From: Cymbidium sinense
Taxonomy: Eukaryota > Streptophyta > Magnoliopsida > Asparagales > Orchidaceae
DNA length: 64,000 nucleotides
NCBI GenBank assembly: GCA_021442155.1
Contig: CM038228.1
Span: 85,886,114 to 85,950,113, forward strand
Reading direction: 5' to 3'
The notes under the pieces are model-generated. The model saw only the letters and a list, made by a program, of their open reading frames with translations. It was not told the origin of the DNA and did no database searches. Position numbers and translations under genes: made by a program. This document shows, piece by piece, positions 59,870 to 64,000 of the stretch; the stretch's first letter is position 1, and every line of letters starts with the position of its first letter.

Positions 59870-61075
59870 CAATATAGTTGTGTGATGATCAAGAGATTAT
59901 AGTTAAATAATGGAGTTTGAGAGATTAAAATTAGACGATGATGATTGATAGATAGTAGTAAAAAAATGGTGGTCGAGAGATTCTTACAAGACAATAGTGG
60001 TTGGGTGGCTATAGTTGGACAAATGAGATTATAATAACAACTAAGAGATTATAATTGAGTGATGATGATTGTGATACTATAGTAAGGTGGCAGTTATTAA
60101 CAATAGTGGTCGAGATAATAATTGTGTAACGGTGGTCAAGAGCAAGTGATTATAGTGAGCCAAGATGGGTTGAGAGACTATAGTGGGGTGATAATGTTTA
60201 AGAGATTGCAATTGGGAAAGAGTGATTGGGAGACGGTAATCAGGTGTTGATAAAAATATCATAATTTAGTGATAGTAGTAAAGAGAAAACAATCATGTTA
60301 AGTGGATGTGAGACTATAATTGGGCAAGGGTGGTTGGAATATCATAATCAATGATAGTGATTGGGGATCATAGTCTAATGATGGTGGTCAAGAGATTGTT
60401 GTTGGTTGACTACGATTGAGAGATCCTAATTAGATGATGGTGGTAAAAAAATCATATTGAGTGATAGTTGTTGGGAGACCATAGTTGAGTGGTAGAAACA
60501 AGAAATTGTTATCAGATGATTGTGTTCGAAAGAATTTAGTCGGTTGTGGTGGTTGGATGATGGTGATAAGGAGATCATAGTCAAATGGTTGGGATAGAGA
60601 GACCATAGTTAGAAGATCATTACCAACTGATGATAGTCGAGAGATCGTAGTCGACCAATAGCGGTCAAGAAATCATAGTTGAGTAACAGTCATTTGGCGA
60701 TAATAATCAAATGGAACTAGTTTGCTGTAAGTGGCCGAGAGACCATAAATGGATGTTGGTGGTCTCAAGGTTATAAGTTGAGTGATAGTAGCTAGTAGAT
60801 CGTCATCAGGTCATGATGATCTAGCGATTGTAGTAGGATGATGGTGATTAGAAGACCACAACTAGGAGATAGGGGTTAGGAGATCATAGTTTAGTGATGA
60901 TGATTTGAAGAATTAGTCAGGCATTGGTAGTTGGGTGGTATAATTCAACAACAATAATTGAGTAACAATAATCGAGTAATGATAATCCAATAATGGAGGT
61001 TAGGTAGTAGTGAATAGGTGACGACATTTTGATAATAACAAATGAGTAATGAGGTCTGATGATGATAGTCATCAA
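59870..61075. repeat. Degenerate G/T/A-rich minisatellite
   Basis: More than 25 imperfect units of roughly 35-50 bp follow the pattern GAGAGATCATAGTYGRGTGA then TGGTGGT. Typical pieces are GGTGGTCGAGAGATT (59970), GATGGTGGTCAAGAGATTG (60374), AGATCATAGTC (60572) and GATAGTCGAGAGATCGTAGTCG (60633). The plus strand is almost free of C. Units diverge by perhaps a third, so the array is old. A minus-strand frame of 61 residues inside (60077-60262) is a by-product of the repeat. Confidence 0.8.
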
Positions 61076-61339
61076 GTTTAAATCTAGATTTGAATAATGT
61101 TTGAATGATGTTTAAATTAGATTTAAATTAATTCATATTTGAACTAATTCAAAGTAGTTTTGAAATACTTTTATTTGAATACATAGTAAATAAATAAACA
61201 AAGCTACTAATCATTAGTCTTAATTTTATTCAAAAGAAACTTTCAAAACAATATTTGTCTAGAGAGATTAAAAGCGTAATCTTTAGATAAGATATGTAAA
61301 ATCAAATTTTATTTGTATAAAAAATTATAGATTTATACA

Positions 61340-61552
61340 ACACTGTGTGAATAGTCAGTCTTAATCTCTAAATTTTTTTATTTATATAGATAATGTTTAA
61401 ATCTTTAATGTTATATAAAAATAGTTATATTATTAATTTTTTATAGTGAAATTATTTTTTATGTATATAAAATATTATATTGATAAATATTTAATTTAAA
61501 CGTTATATATATAAATGAATAAGAATTGTGTGTTGTGTTTGTAAATTTCCCA
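61340..61552. mobile_element. Partial third member of the 45-bp inverted-end MITE family
   Basis: The right end ATATATAAATGAATAAGAAT then TGTGTGTTGTGTTTGTAAAT matches the right ends at 45890 and 53920. The left inverted end is no longer clear. It lies about 280 bp upstream of the FHA/TDP1-like start codon, next to its presumed promoter. Confidence 0.55.
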
Positions 61553-61609
61553 ATTGGCAAAGTGTAATCCTCGAAAGCTCGTATCTGCTCTTCTGCGGGA
61601 AGTCCGCCC

Positions 61610-61645
61610 GCCCCTTTTCTTCCTCTTCCCCTTCCACGATCAATC
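61610..61645 (+). promoter_or_regulatory. Pyrimidine patch, possible core promoter of the FHA/TDP1-like gene
   Basis: CCCCTTTTCTTCCTCTTCCC and following C/T bases form a Y-patch, a core promoter feature of many plant TATA-less genes. No TATA box stands at the right distance. Transcription would start near here, some 190-220 bp before the start codon. Confidence 0.4.
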
Positions 61646-61833
61646 CACTTTTTCCTTATAACAGTCATTATTTGTTCATTCTCTTTTGATTCATGTGTTT
61701 ATTCTTTCCAATGACAACCATTGCTATTTTGATTTCTACAATTTAAGCTAATTCGTCCGATTGCTCTTTTGATTTCTACTATCAAGTTAAATTTTCCGAT
61801 TGTTTCGACGATTCTTCCTTCTCCGTCTTTGCC

Positions 61834-63320
61834 ATGGAAAAGCCAAACAGCTTCTGCACGCCCAGAGAGGAGCAATCTGGTTTGTCCCCGAAACAGACGA
61901 TTTCTTTCTCTAACCCGGGCTTCTTCTACATCCGCCTCCTTGGCGGCGGCAACGGTGAACAACAACAGTTGATCTGCCTTAGGTCGGACCGCCTTTATAC
62001 CATTGGACGGAAGAGGAGGCATTGCCACATTGTATTCGATCACTGCTGCATTAGCCGGCGTCACTGTCAGATCTTTCTCGATGGTGCCGACCGAAGGCTC
62101 AGATTGGTTGACGGGTTCTTTCTTTCCCTCTATTCTTATCTTGGAGAGATTAAGCGGAGACTTCGGACCGACCGCCAGGCTTTAGGGTTTAGGGTTTCTC
62201 TGAATGGCGTATTTGTGAATAGGCGAAAGCTCCAAGGAGGCGCCGTTGCTGAGTTGTCAGAGGGAGACGAGGTTGTCTTTGGCTGTGGCAGATTAAGATT
62301 GCTCCCTCATTGTATGGCGAAGTACGGATTTGTGGTGGAGAGCATTATTCTCTCAGATTTTGCTGGAACCTTAGATTCTAGTGGACAATCCGTAACTAGA
62401 GCAAATCTCCTTCGAAACTTATGCCAAAAGGTTTTAAGAAGTGGCGATCCTATAACTTATCTGCGCTGTTCTCTAGAGTCACATGTTGGAACGATTAGCT
62501 CGGTACATGGAGTTAGAGGTTATGGCTCAGTTGCATCATTACCTGTTCTGAGTTCTGAGGGCCACTCCAGACACAGTGATAAAACAACTAATTATTTTGA
62601 AAATGTCAGAGAGGAAAAGAACTTAGCAGTTGAAGATTTTGGCAAAGCAGAAACTAGACCTTCCTCTCTAGAGAGAGGAATGTGCTTTGGTAGTAGTCTC
62701 TCCAATGGTCAGACTTTCTTTCTGAACAGACTAGAATTTATGGCTCATGGTTCTTCATATCATCATACTGAAGTTACTTTGATGGAGCTTTTTGATCCCG
62801 TTGAAAGCCTTGTACAAGTTTTTATTGCAACTTTTACTTGTGATGTTTCTTGGTATGTGACTAGATTGCGGATATCAAAGAAGAGTTTTCAGGTTCCTGT
62901 CATGCTGTCAAATACCCAACCATCTACCAGTAACAATTGCTCTTCATAGCGCTGAAAAATGTTGGAGTTCTAACTGCCATGATAGGACATCCATTCCATA
63001 TTCAGACTATCCAAATTTATTGCTGGTGTAAGTGTCCAGATTTATAGTTAAGTCTCTTCACGTCTAACTAATATTGACCTCAAATTTTTAATCAATCATT
63101 AATGAAAAAATTTCTAAAATCTACGATTACTTCTGATAGTTGCTGATCTTGAGTCATTGTTTCTTGTATATTTAGGTATCCTCCATTTCCAGATGAAATA
63201 GCTTTTGGTAAAGATCGTAGTAAAAAAGGTGTGGCATGCCATCATCCGAAACTGCTTGTTTTGCTAAGGAACGAGAGTATTCGTGTCATTGTTACTTCAG
63301 CTAACTTGGTTCCGAAACAG
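61834..63320 (+). CDS. FHA domain plus tyrosyl-DNA phosphodiesterase 1-like protein, 5' part
   Basis: Exons deduced: 61834-62852, 62893-63027 and 63176-63320; the gene continues past the window. The start has a good context (GCCATGG). Residues about 33-158 form an FHA domain (G58-R59, S74-R-R-H77, N124-G125), which binds phosphothreonine. From about 315 the text TLMELFDPVESL, IATFTCDVSW, then after splicing NHLPVTIALHSAEKCWSS, YPNLLLVYPPFP and VACHHPKLLVLL...VTSANLVPKQ matches plant TDP1-beta-like proteins. The first HKN catalytic group is present: H408, K410, N428. TDP1 enzymes remove topoisomerase I peptides from DNA 3' ends in the nucleus. The second catalytic group lies beyond the window. 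The unspliced frame would stop at 62949. The FHA domain has an extra loop (about 95-120). The intron from 63321 exceeds 670 bp. Confidence 0.85.
62853..62892 (+). other. Apparent 40-nt intron in the FHA/TDP1-like gene
   Basis: GTATGT at 62853 and TTTTCAG ending at 62892 fit splice sites. Removing these 40 bases restores a frame that runs W-F-L-S-C-C-Q-I-P-N-H-L-P and on through the conserved region; keeping them causes a stop at 62949. A possible branch point is TGACTAG at 62858-62864, only about 28 nt from the acceptor. Plant introns are rarely below 60-70 nt. A 40-base insertion in a dying gene would look the same. Confidence 0.6.
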
Positions 63321-64000
63321 GTGACTCCCTGTTATATATAATTTTGAATTTTTTAATTTCATTTGATGGTAATCTATAGGGATGATGTACTGATCTCTAC
63401 GTTTGGGCATTTTACTCGTTTTCTTTGTGATATTTTTATTATTGTAACCTATTTTTATTGGTCATGATTTTTTCTATCATTGCTATGTTTTTTGTTATTG
63501 TTACAATATTAAGATCTAAAGTGAAGTTTGAACAAGCTGATGGAGAACTGAAGAAAGAAGAGGTTAAAAGTGACAGTAAATTTGAATTAGGCATGATCTG
63601 TCAAGGTTTGAAATAACTAGTAGAACTGTTAGCTTCGTTTTATAACCTATGTTTATCTAAGTCTGTTATAGTGGCTTCATATGCACCTATACCAAGCAAA
63701 GCATTTGAAGAATAGAATTGTCTTGTTGTTATCTCCCTTTGTCATGTGTGCATATATAAAAAAGAATATATTGAATCAAATATATCTAACATGAAATAGG
63801 AGTTACAATTCATATGGAAATGGTAGCCACTTAGAGGTTCTAAGAGTATGTTCCATGACTCAAAATGAAATACAATATAAATCTAAAGGTTATATGGTTG
63901 GTCTGACAATGAAATAAAATATAATAATATGAAGTGAAATTTACGGTTTTGTATATGATGTATTATAATTTCAAATCTAATTTTCACATAATTGCCATAG
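63321..64000 (+). other. Start of a long intron of the FHA/TDP1-like gene
   Basis: GTGACTCC follows the codons for PKQ at 63320. The next expected conserved exon, starting with a WN-x-V-T-N-T-x-WW-like block, was not found by 64000. The sequence is AT-rich with no other gene. If that exon is absent downstream as well, the locus would be a truncated copy. Confidence 0.55.

Noticed and set aside
60077..60262. Minus-strand 61-residue repeat-like protein
   Set aside because: It follows the minisatellite unit and is broken in neighbouring units.
61699..62064. Minus-strand frame of 121 residues opposite the FHA domain
   Set aside because: It is a shadow of the real plus-strand exon, with no family resemblance.
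62838..62949. Reading the FHA/TDP1-like frame straight through to the stop at 62949
   Set aside because: The last 32 residues do not match the family, whereas splicing at 62853/62892 restores the conserved sequence for another 93 residues.

Overview
The window is nuclear DNA from a flowering plant, more likely a monocot than a eudicot (the lineage is a guess). It is AT-rich, with spliced genes, plant LTR retrotransposons, MITEs and microsatellites, and no bacterial gene organisation. About 85-90% is mobile or repeat DNA. Two genes look real: a four-exon gene for ribosomal protein S27 (40222-40961) and the 5' part of an FHA plus tyrosyl-DNA phosphodiesterase-like gene (61834 to beyond 63320). 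A fragment of a PPR gene (44598-44984) is a relic.

Layout. 1-20519 is a decayed minus-strand Ty3/gypsy element of the Tat type (gag, protease, reverse transcriptase, two RNase H domains, and an integrase reduced to its C-terminal tail). Its left LTR is cut by the window edge (1-1053). Its right LTR (11455-20519) is extraordinarily long, about 8.2-9.1 kb. Its leader holds an array of about 19 short stem-loop monomers (9280-10746) whose stem sequences differ but stay complementary. 20520-27432 is a second copy of the giant LTR in the same orientation, and 27433-33893 a third, inverted and truncated. The arrangement fits element-into-element nesting. 33894-40000 is old intergenic DNA with two GAGCTC-rich non-autonomous elements, a three-copy 138-bp tandem repeat, a long CT/AT microsatellite and a dead RTE-type LINE. 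RPS27 follows. 42575-46768 is bounded by two inverted, TATA-bearing LTR-like repeats that flank the PPR fragment. 46950-59740 contains a chromovirus-type Ty3/gypsy relic on the minus strand (51.5-59.7 kb) plus a separate copy of its LTR, with MITEs between. 59870-61075 is a degenerate GA/GT-rich minisatellite, and 61834 onward is the FHA/TDP1-like gene.

The two genes are unrelated in function (translation; DNA repair or chromatin) and do not form a unit. The strongest candidate for something undescribed is the covarying stem-loop array in the Tat leader. Next are the giant LTR with its inverted partner and an apparent 40-nt intron in the FHA/TDP1-like gene.
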